DNA of 64,000 nucleotides from CAYWBU01 sp942491525 (lineage in GTDB: Bacteria; Desulfobacterota; Desulfomonilia; UBA1062): contig CALOBW010000007.1 of the NCBI GenBank assembly GCA_942491525.1, positions 1 to 64,000 of the forward strand, written 5' to 3'. Below, one piece after another: positions 26,594 to 34,924 of this stretch. Position numbers and translations under genes: made by a program. The first letter of the stretch is position 1. Every line of letters begins with the position of its first letter. The notes under the pieces are model-generated. The model searched no databases. It was given only the letters and a program-made list of their open reading frames with translations, and was not told the DNA's origin.

Positions 26594-27609
26594 CTATTGG
26601 CGTACATCCTTTCATAGTAGTCCAGGTAGTCACCCGAACGAATGCTCTCCCACCAGGAGCGGTTATTGAGATACCACTCAACGGTGGAGGCCATGCCCTC
26701 TTCAAAGGTCATCTCAGGCTCCCAGCCCAGCTCATTCTTGATCTTTTCAAAGTCCATCGCGTATCTGAAGTCGTGGCCGGGACGATCCTTGACGTAGCGG
26801 ATCAGGGATTCATCCTTGCCGACCTTGTCGATGATCAGCTTAACGATCTCGATATTCTCTTTCTCGGCAGCGCCGCCCATATTATAAGCCTCGCCGGTAC
26901 GGCCCTTTTCGGCCACCATGATGATACCGCGGGCATGGTCACGCACATAGATCCAGTCACGCACGTTCTTTCCGTCGCCATAGACCGGCAGCTCCTTGCC
27001 TTCGTTGGCATTCAGCACCATCAGCGGAATCAGCTTCTCCGGAAACTGGTAGGGACCATAGTTGTTGGAGCAGCGCGTGATGACCGCATCCAGACCGAAG
27101 GTCTTGATGTAGGAGCGCACCAGCAGATCGGCCGAGGCCTTGGATGCCGAGTAGGGGCTGTTGGGTTTCATGGGCAGCTTCTCATGGAAGGCACCCTCGG
27201 CACCCAGTGATCCATAGACTTCATCGGTCGAGATGTGTACAAAACGCTCGGTTTTGTACTTGACGGCGGCATCCAGCAACACCTGGGTACCCATGATGTT
27301 GGTGCGGATAAAGACGCCCGGATCCTCGATACTGCGGTCAACATGCGACTCGGCCGCCAGATTGAGCACCAGATCAAAGTTGTGCTCGGCAAAAAGGGCG
27401 TCCACAAACTTAACATCGGCGATATCACCCTTGGCAAAGACATAGCGTCCGGGGTAAGCCTCGGCCACGCCCTCCATATTGGCCAGATTGCCGGCATAGG
27501 TCAGAAGATCCAGGTTGACAACCTTCCAGTCCTCACGGGTTTCCATGATCAGCTTAACCAGATTGGTACCAATAAAACCACAACCGCCTGTTACAAGTAC
27601 ATTTTTCAT
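26590..27609 (-). CDS. rfbB: dTDP-glucose 4,6-dehydratase
   Basis: 339-aa extended-SDR enzyme with an internal NAD cofactor. TGGCGFIGTNLVKL at the N-terminus, HISTDEVYGSLG with the catalytic Asp-Glu pair, PYSASKASADLL with Tyr-x3-Lys, and RPGHDFRYAMD near the C-terminus identify RmlB firmly. Supplies the 4-keto-6-deoxy intermediate for surface polysaccharide sugars. Second gene of the operon after truA (8 bp gap). Confidence 0.96.
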   Translation of the reverse strand: MKNVLVTGGCGFIGTNLVKLIMETREDWKVVNLDLLTYAGNLANMEGVAEAYPGRYVFAKGDIADVKFVDALFAEHNFDLVLNLAAESHVDRSIEDPGVFIRTNIMGTQVLLDAAVKYKTERFVHISTDEVYGSLGAEGAFHEKLPMKPNSPYSASKASADLLVRSYIKTFGLDAVITRCSNNYGPYQFPEKLIPLMVLNANEGKELPVYGDGKNVRDWIYVRDHARGIIMVAEKGRTGEAYNMGGAAEKENIEIVKLIIDKVGKDESLIRYVKDRPGHDFRYAMDFEKIKNELGWEPEMTFEEGMASTVEWYLNNRSWWESIRSGDYLDYYERMYANR

Positions 27610-27617
27610 AAAATCTC

Positions 27618-28355
27618 CTAATACTCTACACCAACCATGTAGAGCCCCTGAGCCGGCGCCGTGGGGCCGGCCTCGGAGCGGTCACAACTGGCCAGTATAT
27701 TGTTTATGTATTCAGCTTCAATCTCTCCCCTGCCTACCTGCAGCAGAGTTCCAACAAGATTTCTTACCATATGCCTCAAAAAGCCGCTACCCATGATAAT
27801 GTAGCTCAGCCGATGTTTATCATCAATAAACTCCGAGCGAAATATTTCTCGACGGGTGGTCTTAACCGATGAACCGGAAGCCATGAAGGCCCGAAAATCG
27901 TGCTCACCGATGAAATATCCGGCGGCTTTCTGCATGGCAGGGATATCAAGTGCTCCCGGGTGATGCAAGCTGTATCTGCTCAGCAACGGACTACGCAAAT
28001 CACTGCGGTCGATTATGTAACTGTAGCATTTGGCTCTGGCGTTGTAGCGCGCATGAAACTCCTCACCTACATCTAGGGCCCCGATAATGGTGATATCATC
28101 CGGCAACACCGAATTCATGGCCCGCACCAGACCGTCACAGGGTATCGGGCAATCAGTATAGAAGTTGAATACCTGACCCATGGCATGCACCCCGGTATCG
28201 GTACGGCCGGAGGCCGTGATGCGCGCCGGCTGTCCAAGGATGCTCTGCAAACCATCTTCAATACAACCCTGCACGGTCCTGAGGCCCGGCTGCACCTGCC
28301 AGCCAAAGAAGGCCGACCCGTCATAAGCAAGTTTGATCTTAATGTTTCTAGGCAT
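27618..28355 (-). CDS. truA: tRNA pseudouridine(38-40) synthase
   Basis: 245-aa TruA with the catalytic Asp in ASGRTDTGVHAMGQVFNF and the later FMASGSSVKTTRR and GSGFLRHMVRNLVGTLLQVG motifs. Modifies U38-U40 in the anticodon stem. It is the likely first gene of the eight-gene operon reaching pyrC, divergent from the PilZ gene over 56 bp. Confidence 0.97.
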   Translation of the reverse strand: MPRNIKIKLAYDGSAFFGWQVQPGLRTVQGCIEDGLQSILGQPARITASGRTDTGVHAMGQVFNFYTDCPIPCDGLVRAMNSVLPDDITIIGALDVGEEFHARYNARAKCYSYIIDRSDLRSPLLSRYSLHHPGALDIPAMQKAAGYFIGEHDFRAFMASGSSVKTTRREIFRSEFIDDKHRLSYIIMGSGFLRHMVRNLVGTLLQVGRGEIEAEYINNILASCDRSEAGPTAPAQGLYMVGVEY

Positions 28356-28411
28356 CCTTTTTGCTCTACTACATAATCATTTTATATCAAGCAATAATAA
28401 AGGAGTTATTT

Positions 28412-28771
28412 ATGTTTATAGAGAGACGCAAACAGGCGAGAACACCACTAAACCTTCAAATGAACCTAAGTTGCCGGATTTTCAACGCCAGTGCCACGTC
28501 CAGCAACGTTTCCCGAGACGGTCTCTGCGCCATCGTGCCGGCCCACAAGGTGCGGGGATCTTTAACCCAGATGCTTCACGAAAATGTAACCATGACAATC
28601 GATAATGTAACATTCAAGGGCCAAATTCGTTACTATTTCCTGATGGATTCCAACTATGTAATCGGGATTCATGTGGGCCGCGCGCACCAGAAAATATGGC
28701 AGAAGGTCCAGTCAAATGCAGTCCAGCAGGCATTCGAGCGCCTGCCGGACCAACAAAAACTGGCATCTTAA
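28412..28771 (+). CDS. PilZ-domain protein (putative c-di-GMP receptor)
   Basis: 119-aa single-domain protein. The c-di-GMP signature is present in both parts: RRKQAR (RRxxxR, residues 5-10) and NVSRDG (the [D/N]xSxxG motif, about 33-38), followed by beta strands (VTFKGQIRYYF, YVIGIHVG). The start at 28412 is set by AAGGAGTT. It may respond to the diguanylate cyclase at 8727 and influence pili or surface properties, but that is inference. Ends tail-to-tail with the M16 protease (TTAA shared). Confidence 0.82.
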   Translation: MFIERRKQARTPLNLQMNLSCRIFNASATSSNVSRDGLCAIVPAHKVRGSLTQMLHENVTMTIDNVTFKGQIRYYFLMDSNYVIGIHVGRAHQKIWQKVQSNAVQQAFERLPDQQKLAS

Positions 28772-30003
28772 AATTTTAAACTGATGTCAGAGACTCTTCC
28801 CAGAGTGACCAGTGTCATCAGCTCCGGCCTGAAGATCTCTTCAGCCAGGGCGATGACCTGGTCAGAGTCAACAGCTTGAATCTTCTCCATCACCTCATCA
28901 AGAGTTACTTCACGATTAAAATAGATCTCATTGCGGGCATTTGATGTCATACGACTCTCGGTGCTCTCACGTGACAGCAACAGGTTGCCTTTGATCTGCC
29001 CCTTAACATCATCCAGGCTCATAGAGCCGAAATCACCCCGTTTGATCTGCTGCATCTGTGTCACCACGGTATCAATGGTCCGCTCAACATTATCAGGCGT
29101 CGTACCGGCATAAACCACAAAGGCACCACAGTCGCGGTAGAGGTTCTGATATGAGTAGACCGAATATACCAGCCCCAGCTTCTCCCTGATCTCCTGAAAG
29201 AGCATGGAGCTCATTGAACCGCCCAGAATATTGTTAAGCACAATATAACTCCAGCGGGTCGCATCGGTAACCGCCGGCCCGTGGGTTCCAAGGGTAATTT
29301 GAACCTGCTCAAGATCCTTATGATGACAGTTGACCTGGCCACCCTGAGGTTTGACCAGCTCACGGGATTTATCAGCCTTGCGCTGCAGCCCCTCAAGCTT
29401 CGGAGCAGCCAGGGCCACCAGCTGATCATGATCAATGCTGCCGGTTCCGACCACCACAATCGACTCCGGATCATAGCAGTTGGCGATAAAATCGAGCAGA
29501 TCATCACGGGTGATGGAGGAGACTGACTTGTAATCTCCCAGAATCGGACGCCCAAGCACCGTAGCACCGTAGAAGGCCTCCGAGAAGAGGTCGGTAATAT
29601 GATCATCAGGAGTGTCCTCGGACATGTGGATCTCCTGCAATACCACCTTTTTCTCCTTCTCGAGCTCAATCTCATCAAAGGTTGAATTCAGGAAAAGGTC
29701 AAAAAGCACATCCGCGGCCTTGTCCAGATGTTCATCCAGGACCTTGGTGTAGTAGACGGTGTACTCTTTAGAGGTTGAGGCATTCAGCATGCCGCCGAGC
29801 GCATCGATGTCTTTGGATATCTGCAGGGCCGAGCGGTTCTCGGTTCCCTTAAACATCATGTGCTCCAAAAAATGAGCGATCCCGCCACGTGTATCGTGAC
29901 GGGATCCCGCATTTATCCATATTCCCAGGGAGACGGATCTAACACCGGGCATCGCCTCGGTGATGATCCTCACCCCATTTTTTAGCTTAGTGGCCTTACG
30001 CAT
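28768..30003 (-). CDS. M16 family zinc protease (processing-peptidase-like)
   Basis: 411-aa inverzincin with the zinc motif HFLEH (44-48) in GGIAHFLEHMMFKGT and the distal Glu in VVLQEIHMSEDTPDDH. N- and C-terminal M16 halves are both present, the usual single-chain bacterial YmxG type. No signal peptide. Start ATG lies inside the end of pnp (8-nt overlap), the common pnp-ymxG arrangement, and this is the last gene of the rimP operon. Confidence 0.95.
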   Translation of the reverse strand: MRKATKLKNGVRIITEAMPGVRSVSLGIWINAGSRHDTRGGIAHFLEHMMFKGTENRSALQISKDIDALGGMLNASTSKEYTVYYTKVLDEHLDKAADVLFDLFLNSTFDEIELEKEKKVVLQEIHMSEDTPDDHITDLFSEAFYGATVLGRPILGDYKSVSSITRDDLLDFIANCYDPESIVVVGTGSIDHDQLVALAAPKLEGLQRKADKSRELVKPQGGQVNCHHKDLEQVQITLGTHGPAVTDATRWSYIVLNNILGGSMSSMLFQEIREKLGLVYSVYSYQNLYRDCGAFVVYAGTTPDNVERTIDTVVTQMQQIKRGDFGSMSLDDVKGQIKGNLLLSRESTESRMTSNARNEIYFNREVTLDEVMEKIQAVDSDQVIALAEEIFRPELMTLVTLGRVSDISLKF

Positions 30004-32083
30004 CAGACGAAGGCAGGGCCTCTTTACGGCTCAGGCGAACCTTACCGGTTCTCTCATCGATGCCGATGACCTTAACCAGAATATCATCACCCTCTTCGAC
30101 CACATCGCGTACGCTCTGCACACGCTCGTTGGCCAGCTGAGAGATGTGAACCAGACCCGAAGCACCTGAGGGGAAGTCCACAAAGGCACCAAAGTCCATG
30201 ATCTTGGCAACTTTACCAGCGTAGACCTTGCCGATCTCCAGATCCTCGGTCAGCTCATTGATCATATCAATGGCCATCTGAGCATGCTGCATATCGGAGG
30301 CAAAGATCTCAACCTTACCGGAGTCATCGATCTCAATCTTGGTGTCGGTCTTGGCGGTGATCTCTTTGATCATTTTGCCACCCGGTCCAATGATGTCGCG
30401 GATCTTGTCCGGCTTAACCATCAGGCTGTAAACTCTGGGCGCATAGGCCGAAATCTCTTCGGCGGGGGCGTTGATCGCCTTGTCCATCTCACCCAGAATG
30501 TGGTTACGTCCTGCCTTGGCGCGCTCAAGAGCTTCCGTCAGAACCTCATGCGGCAAACCGGCAATCTTAATGTCCATCTGCAAGGCAGTGATACCATCGG
30601 TGGTACCGGCAACCTTGAAGTCCATGTCACCCAGGTGATCCTCATCACCCAGGATATCGCTCAGAATCATGTAGTCATCTTCTTCCTTGATCAGACCCAT
30701 GGCGATACCGGCAACCTGCTTCTTGACCGGAACACCGGCAGACATCAGGGCCATTGAACCGCCACAGACAGAAGCCATGGAGGAAGATCCGTTTGATTCG
30801 AGCACCTCAGAAACGAGTCTGATGGTGTAGGGGAACTCATCGGTGGAGGGCAGCATCTTGCTCAGAGCACGCTCGGCCAAGTTACCGTGACCGATCTCAC
30901 GACGGCTGGGACCACGCAGCATGCGGGCCTCGCCAACACAGAAAGGCGGGAACTGATAGTGCAACATGAAGGCCTTGGTGGTCTCACCCTGCAGAGTTTC
31001 GACTCTCTGCTCATCTCTGGGAGTACCCAGGGTTGTGATGGCCAGGGCCTGGGTCTCGCCTCTGGTGAAGACGGCAGATCCGTGAGCTCTGGGCAGCAGG
31101 TCGGTCTGGCAGGAGATCGGACGAATCTGATCAAAGTTACGGCCGTCGATACGGGTCTTGGTACCCTTCATGTACTTACGAACGGTAGCCTTTTCAACCT
31201 TACCGATATACTCCAGCGCCAACTCCTTGCGCTCATCATCAGCATATTCAGCAGCCAGGTTGGCTCTGATCTCGCCCAGCTTGGCTGCACGATCATGCTT
31301 GGCCATGGCGGCCTTGAGAACCTCTTCAATGGGAGCGCTGGCCTTGGCCTTAATCTCCTCATAGAGAGCTTCGTCGGAGGCGACCACGGGAGCAGGCCAC
31401 TTCTCTTTACCGGCCTTCTCCTTCAGCTCGTCCTGAGCAGCAATAACTTCATCAATCCGCTTGCGGGCGAACTCGATACCGCCGAGCACAACCTCTTCGG
31501 AAAGCTCTTCGGCCTCACCCTCAACCATAACGATGGCGTCGCGGGTACCGACAACAATCAATTCCATATCGCTGTTCTCAAGCTCGGCATTTGAAGGATC
31601 GGTTACATACTCACCGTTAATCAGACCGACTCTGGTAGCACCGATGGGTCCGTCAAACGGAATCGATGAGACCTGCAGTGCGGCAGATGCGCCATTGATG
31701 GCCATGATATCGGGATTGCAGTCCGGATCAGCTGAGATAACCATGGCGATAACCTGGATCTCATTGTACAGGCCCTTGGGAAAGAGCGGACGGATCGGAC
31801 GGTCGATGCAGCGGGCTGTCAGAATTTCGCCAACCCCGGCGCGACCGTCACGCTTGATGAAGCCGCCCTTGATGCGACCGGCAGCATACGACATCTCCTG
31901 ATACTCAACAACCAGCGGCAGGAAGTCGATACCTTCGCGCACATCTTTTGAGGCGGTGGCGGTTACCAGAACCACGCTGTCGCCCTGACGGACAACAACG
32001 GAGCCACTGGCCTGCTTGGCAAGAGTGCCTGTTTCGATAGTGAGGGGCTTGCCTGTCCCCTTCGCTTCTACAGAGAAACTCAT
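29996..32083 (-). CDS. pnp: Polyribonucleotide nucleotidyltransferase
   Basis: 695-aa PNPase, phosphorolytic 3'-5' exoribonuclease and degradosome core. Two RNase PH domains (about 10-140 and 310-540; active-site KGGFIKRDGR and DHLGDMDFKVAGTTDG), a KH domain (IIGPGGKMIKEIT) and a C-terminal S1 domain (GKVAKIMDFGAFVDF). Two bp after rpsO. Confidence 0.98.
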   Translation of the reverse strand: MSFSVEAKGTGKPLTIETGTLAKQASGSVVVRQGDSVVLVTATASKDVREGIDFLPLVVEYQEMSYAAGRIKGGFIKRDGRAGVGEILTARCIDRPIRPLFPKGLYNEIQVIAMVISADPDCNPDIMAINGASAALQVSSIPFDGPIGATRVGLINGEYVTDPSNAELENSDMELIVVGTRDAIVMVEGEAEELSEEVVLGGIEFARKRIDEVIAAQDELKEKAGKEKWPAPVVASDEALYEEIKAKASAPIEEVLKAAMAKHDRAAKLGEIRANLAAEYADDERKELALEYIGKVEKATVRKYMKGTKTRIDGRNFDQIRPISCQTDLLPRAHGSAVFTRGETQALAITTLGTPRDEQRVETLQGETTKAFMLHYQFPPFCVGEARMLRGPSRREIGHGNLAERALSKMLPSTDEFPYTIRLVSEVLESNGSSSMASVCGGSMALMSAGVPVKKQVAGIAMGLIKEEDDYMILSDILGDEDHLGDMDFKVAGTTDGITALQMDIKIAGLPHEVLTEALERAKAGRNHILGEMDKAINAPAEEISAYAPRVYSLMVKPDKIRDIIGPGGKMIKEITAKTDTKIEIDDSGKVEIFASDMQHAQMAIDMINELTEDLEIGKVYAGKVAKIMDFGAFVDFPSGASGLVHISQLANERVQSVRDVVEEGDDILVKVIGIDERTGKVRLSRKEALPSSDA

Positions 32084-32085
32084 CT

Positions 32086-32355
32086 TTACTTCCTGAGGTT
32101 CAGAGAAGCGATCAACTCTCTATATTTCTGGATATCATTCTTCTTGATGTAATTGAGCAGTCTTCTTCTCTGACCAACCAGCATCAGCAGACCTCTGCGG
32201 GAGTGATGATCCTTCTTGTGAACCTTGAAGTGCTCGGTCAGTTCATTGATCCGTTTGGTCAGCAGGGCAACCTGAACCTCGGGAGATCCGGTGTCACCTT
32301 CATGCTTCTGATATTCAGAGATAATATCCTTTTTAACTTCAGTGCTTAAACTCAC
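32086..32355 (-). CDS. rpsO: 30S ribosomal protein S15
   Basis: 89-aa S15, full length, with GDTGSPEVQVALLTKRIN and the HHSRRGLLMLVGQRRRLL 16S-binding helix region. Starts with GTG behind a strong AGGAGG. About 150 bp separate it from truB upstream, so an internal promoter for rpsO-pnp is likely; TTGAAA/TAAACT spaced 16 nt on the minus strand is one weak candidate. Confidence 0.98.
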   Translation of the reverse strand: MSLSTEVKKDIISEYQKHEGDTGSPEVQVALLTKRINELTEHFKVHKKDHHSRRGLLMLVGQRRRLLNYIKKNDIQKYRELIASLNLRK

Positions 32356-32504
32356 GTTTATTCCTCCTAAACTACTTTCTTCTTCTTTTCTCGATTTTTT
32401 GTCTGCGGAACCTTAGCATACCTGCAAATACACTGTAAATAGCTAGTTTAAGCCATTTTCACATGTTTTCAAATATTTATTCCGCTTTAACTTATTGCCA
32501 ATTT

Positions 32505-33389
32505 TCAGGGATTAAATCCCCGTTCAACCCTTCCAATGATTGCTCCATCCCTCTTGACTCTGGCAACACAGATCAAAGCGCCGGCCTGATTCAGAACAGC
32601 AAAGAAGCTGTCATCATCCAGCGCGGGATCTTCAGGCAACCAGGCCTTCAATATGGGGCGACCGTTCATGATTTCACGCTCGGCCTCCGGACCAACCTTA
32701 TATTTTACAATATCCAAGGCCTCTGCCATGGGCAACAACTCAATCTCATCATTCAGATCATTCAGCGCAATGGCCTGCTCAATTGAGAAGCCCTCACTTC
32801 TGAGACGCCGTAATTCCCGCAGATAACCGCCGGTGCCCAGGAAGCGACCCAGGTCACGGGCAATCGACCGGATATATGTTCCGCGGGAGCATACAACTCT
32901 CAGTCGCAGCCAGTCATCACCGCTATCCAGAACTTCGGTCTCAACAATATGCACATCCTTGGCTCGCGGTTTTACTTCCTGCTGCTGGCGCTTCAGCTTA
33001 TAGAGCGGTTTTCCATTCTGCTTCTGAGCACAAAAATCCGGCGGTACCTGCGATATCCAGCCCTGATTATTGTCCAGCCACCCCTGCACCTCGGACAGAT
33101 CAATTTTTACATTTTCAAACTCTTCAAGAGCCTGACCCTTATGATCATCCGTATCGGTAAACTTTTCAAAGCCCACCAGTGCAATATATTCCTTCTCACG
33201 GGCCGGCATAAAGGGCAAGAGCTTGGTGGCCTGCCCGACACCCACACAGAGCACTCCGGTGGCAAAGGGATCAAGCGTGCCAAAATGGCCCACCTTCCTG
33301 ATATTAAGCGTGCGCATGACCCTGTTGACCACAAATCTGGAACTGACATCGACCGGTTTGTCGATCAGAATTAGGCCGTCTCTACCCAC
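32505..33389 (-). CDS. truB: tRNA pseudouridine(55) synthase
   Basis: 294-aa TruB with the catalytic Asp in VGHFGTLDPFATGVL and the later VVCSRGTYIRSIARDLG. Makes pseudouridine 55 in the T-loop of all tRNAs. Overlaps nrnA by 19 nt. The C-terminal extension beyond the catalytic core resembles a PUA-like tail. Confidence 0.97.
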   Translation of the reverse strand: MGRDGLILIDKPVDVSSRFVVNRVMRTLNIRKVGHFGTLDPFATGVLCVGVGQATKLLPFMPAREKEYIALVGFEKFTDTDDHKGQALEEFENVKIDLSEVQGWLDNNQGWISQVPPDFCAQKQNGKPLYKLKRQQQEVKPRAKDVHIVETEVLDSGDDWLRLRVVCSRGTYIRSIARDLGRFLGTGGYLRELRRLRSEGFSIEQAIALNDLNDEIELLPMAEALDIVKYKVGPEAEREIMNGRPILKAWLPEDPALDDDSFFAVLNQAGALICVARVKRDGAIIGRVERGFNP

Positions 33390-34300
33390 TTCAGTCCTTC
33401 TTCAAACACATCTTCGACAAGATCCCGCGCCCGGCCCGGCAGGGTGAAGCCGGCTGCCATATTGTGACCGCCGCCGCCGAAATTCTGGGCCGTCCTAAGG
33501 GCTGAGGGACGCCGCTTGCTGCGCATGGAACAGTGCACGCTATCCGGATTGAGTTCCTTCAGCAAAATCACCAGCTCGGCATCAGCCAGAGAGGCTATCT
33601 CCTCAACAATGCCCGAAGCATCATCGGTGCGGGCCTTAATTTTGTTCATATCATCCAGGCCAATGTAACTTGCATAAACGCCATCTTCAATCAGCAGGCG
33701 ATCCATAACCATACAGAGCAGCTGATAATAGGCCATTGAGCGACACCGCTTCAATTTGTAACCGATCAAATTAGGATCGGCGCCACAGCTGGCCAACTCG
33801 TGAGCCACCTCAAAAACACGCGCGGAGGTGTTGGAGTGCATGAACCCCCCCGTATCGCCGAAGATGCCCATATAGAGGTTGGATGCCATGGCCGGAGTCA
33901 GATCAATCTGCATAGCCTTCAGCAGATCGAAAATCATCTCTGATGTGCTGGATTTGTGTCCATCCACCCATGAAAGGTCACCAAAGCCATTATTGGTGCA
34001 GTGGTGATCAATAACCACAACTTTACCCTGGGGCCTGACATCACCAATCAAAGCCATATTTGATGAATCAAGAATTATGCTGACTTCAGCTCGTGTCAGG
34101 CGTTCCTCTTTAGGGGTTGAGGTAAAGAGCAGACTATCCTGGATCGGCGTCGGATAGACCAGACGGATCTGCTTTCCGAGCGCCTTAAGCGCAAATCCAA
34201 GGGCCCGGCTGGAGCCGACCGCGTCAGCATCGGGTCCCTCATGAGTTATAATTTCAAAGCTTTTATGCTTCTTTAAACACTCAATTATCGGGTGTATCAT
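33371..34300 (-). CDS. nrnA: DHH/DHHA1 phosphoesterase (NrnA-type nanoRNase/pAp phosphatase)
   Basis: 309-aa manganese phosphoesterase that degrades short oligoribonucleotides and may hydrolyse pAp; homologues also cleave linear c-di-nucleotides (pApA), of interest given the cdaA gene here. Motif I HEGPDADAVGS, motif II ILDSS, motif III VIDHHCTNNGFG, and the DHHA1 substrate loop NFGGGGHNMAAG. I choose the ATG at 34300 (GGAAAAAG upstream), overlapping rbfA by 20 nt, rather than a start 20 codons earlier. Confidence 0.94.
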   Translation of the reverse strand: MIHPIIECLKKHKSFEIITHEGPDADAVGSSRALGFALKALGKQIRLVYPTPIQDSLLFTSTPKEERLTRAEVSIILDSSNMALIGDVRPQGKVVVIDHHCTNNGFGDLSWVDGHKSSTSEMIFDLLKAMQIDLTPAMASNLYMGIFGDTGGFMHSNTSARVFEVAHELASCGADPNLIGYKLKRCRSMAYYQLLCMVMDRLLIEDGVYASYIGLDDMNKIKARTDDASGIVEEIASLADAELVILLKELNPDSVHCSMRSKRRPSALRTAQNFGGGGHNMAAGFTLPGRARDLVEDVFEEGLKWVETA

Positions 34301-34643
34301 CTTTTTCCAATTCGTTGAGGATCGAATCCATTTGGGAGCCATAGTCCAGCGACTTATCATACTTGAAGTAGAGCACCGGAATGGAGCGGATTCTGAGGGC
34401 CTTTTTCAATTCACGGCGCAGATAACCTTCGGCACTCTCTAGTCCCCTCTTGGCATCATCCTTACGGCTGGTATCAAAGATACAGAAGTAGACATTGGCG
34501 CTCTTGAGGTCGACGCTGATCTCTACCTCGGTGATGGTAACACCTTCAACCCGGGGATCTTTGACCCTTCTCAATAGCAGTTCTGAGATGGTCTCTTTAA
34601 TCAGGTCGCCAACGCGAGCCTGACGCATGGTAAATTTCTTCAT
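34281..34643 (-). CDS. rbfA: Ribosome-binding factor A
   Basis: 120-aa KH-fold 30S maturation factor. RVGDLIKETISELLL at the N-terminus, VTITEVEISVDLKSANVYF and a late RSIPVLYFKYDKSLDYG are family marks. Overlaps ylxP by 4 nt and nrnA by 20 nt. Confidence 0.96.
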   Translation of the reverse strand: MKKFTMRQARVGDLIKETISELLLRRVKDPRVEGVTITEVEISVDLKSANVYFCIFDTSRKDDAKRGLESAEGYLRRELKKALRIRSIPVLYFKYDKSLDYGSQMDSILNELEKDDTPDN

Positions 34644-34924
34644 AAGTGTATTATCTCTATTTCACTATCAACAACTTCATAATCAAAAGCTGAGTTGAGA
34701 CAGTCCATTACCTTATCCATAACACCATTGACGTAAGCGCTGTCACCACTGACAGCCGAGATTCCCAGGACAGAGCTTTGCCACTTATCCTGATCATCAA
34801 CCTCGGCCACCGAAATATTCATCTTTTTCAGGCGGTCTTTTGTTGATCTAAGAACCTTGCGTTTCTCCTTTAAGGAGCCGGCGCCTTCAATCAGCAGCCG
34901 GACCCTTAAAACAGCAACTACCAC
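34640..34924 (-). CDS. ylxP: DUF503 family protein (YlxP)
   Basis: 94-aa YlxP/DUF503 protein. GTG start overlaps the infB stop. The family pattern is SLKEKRKVLRSTKDRLKK, then ISVAEVDDQDKWQSSVLG. It is nearly always found between infB and rbfA, suggesting a role in ribosome or translation functions; no activity is established. Confidence 0.93.
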   Translation of the reverse strand: MVVAVLRVRLLIEGAGSLKEKRKVLRSTKDRLKKMNISVAEVDDQDKWQSSVLGISAVSGDSAYVNGVMDKVMDCLNSAFDYEVVDSEIEIIHL

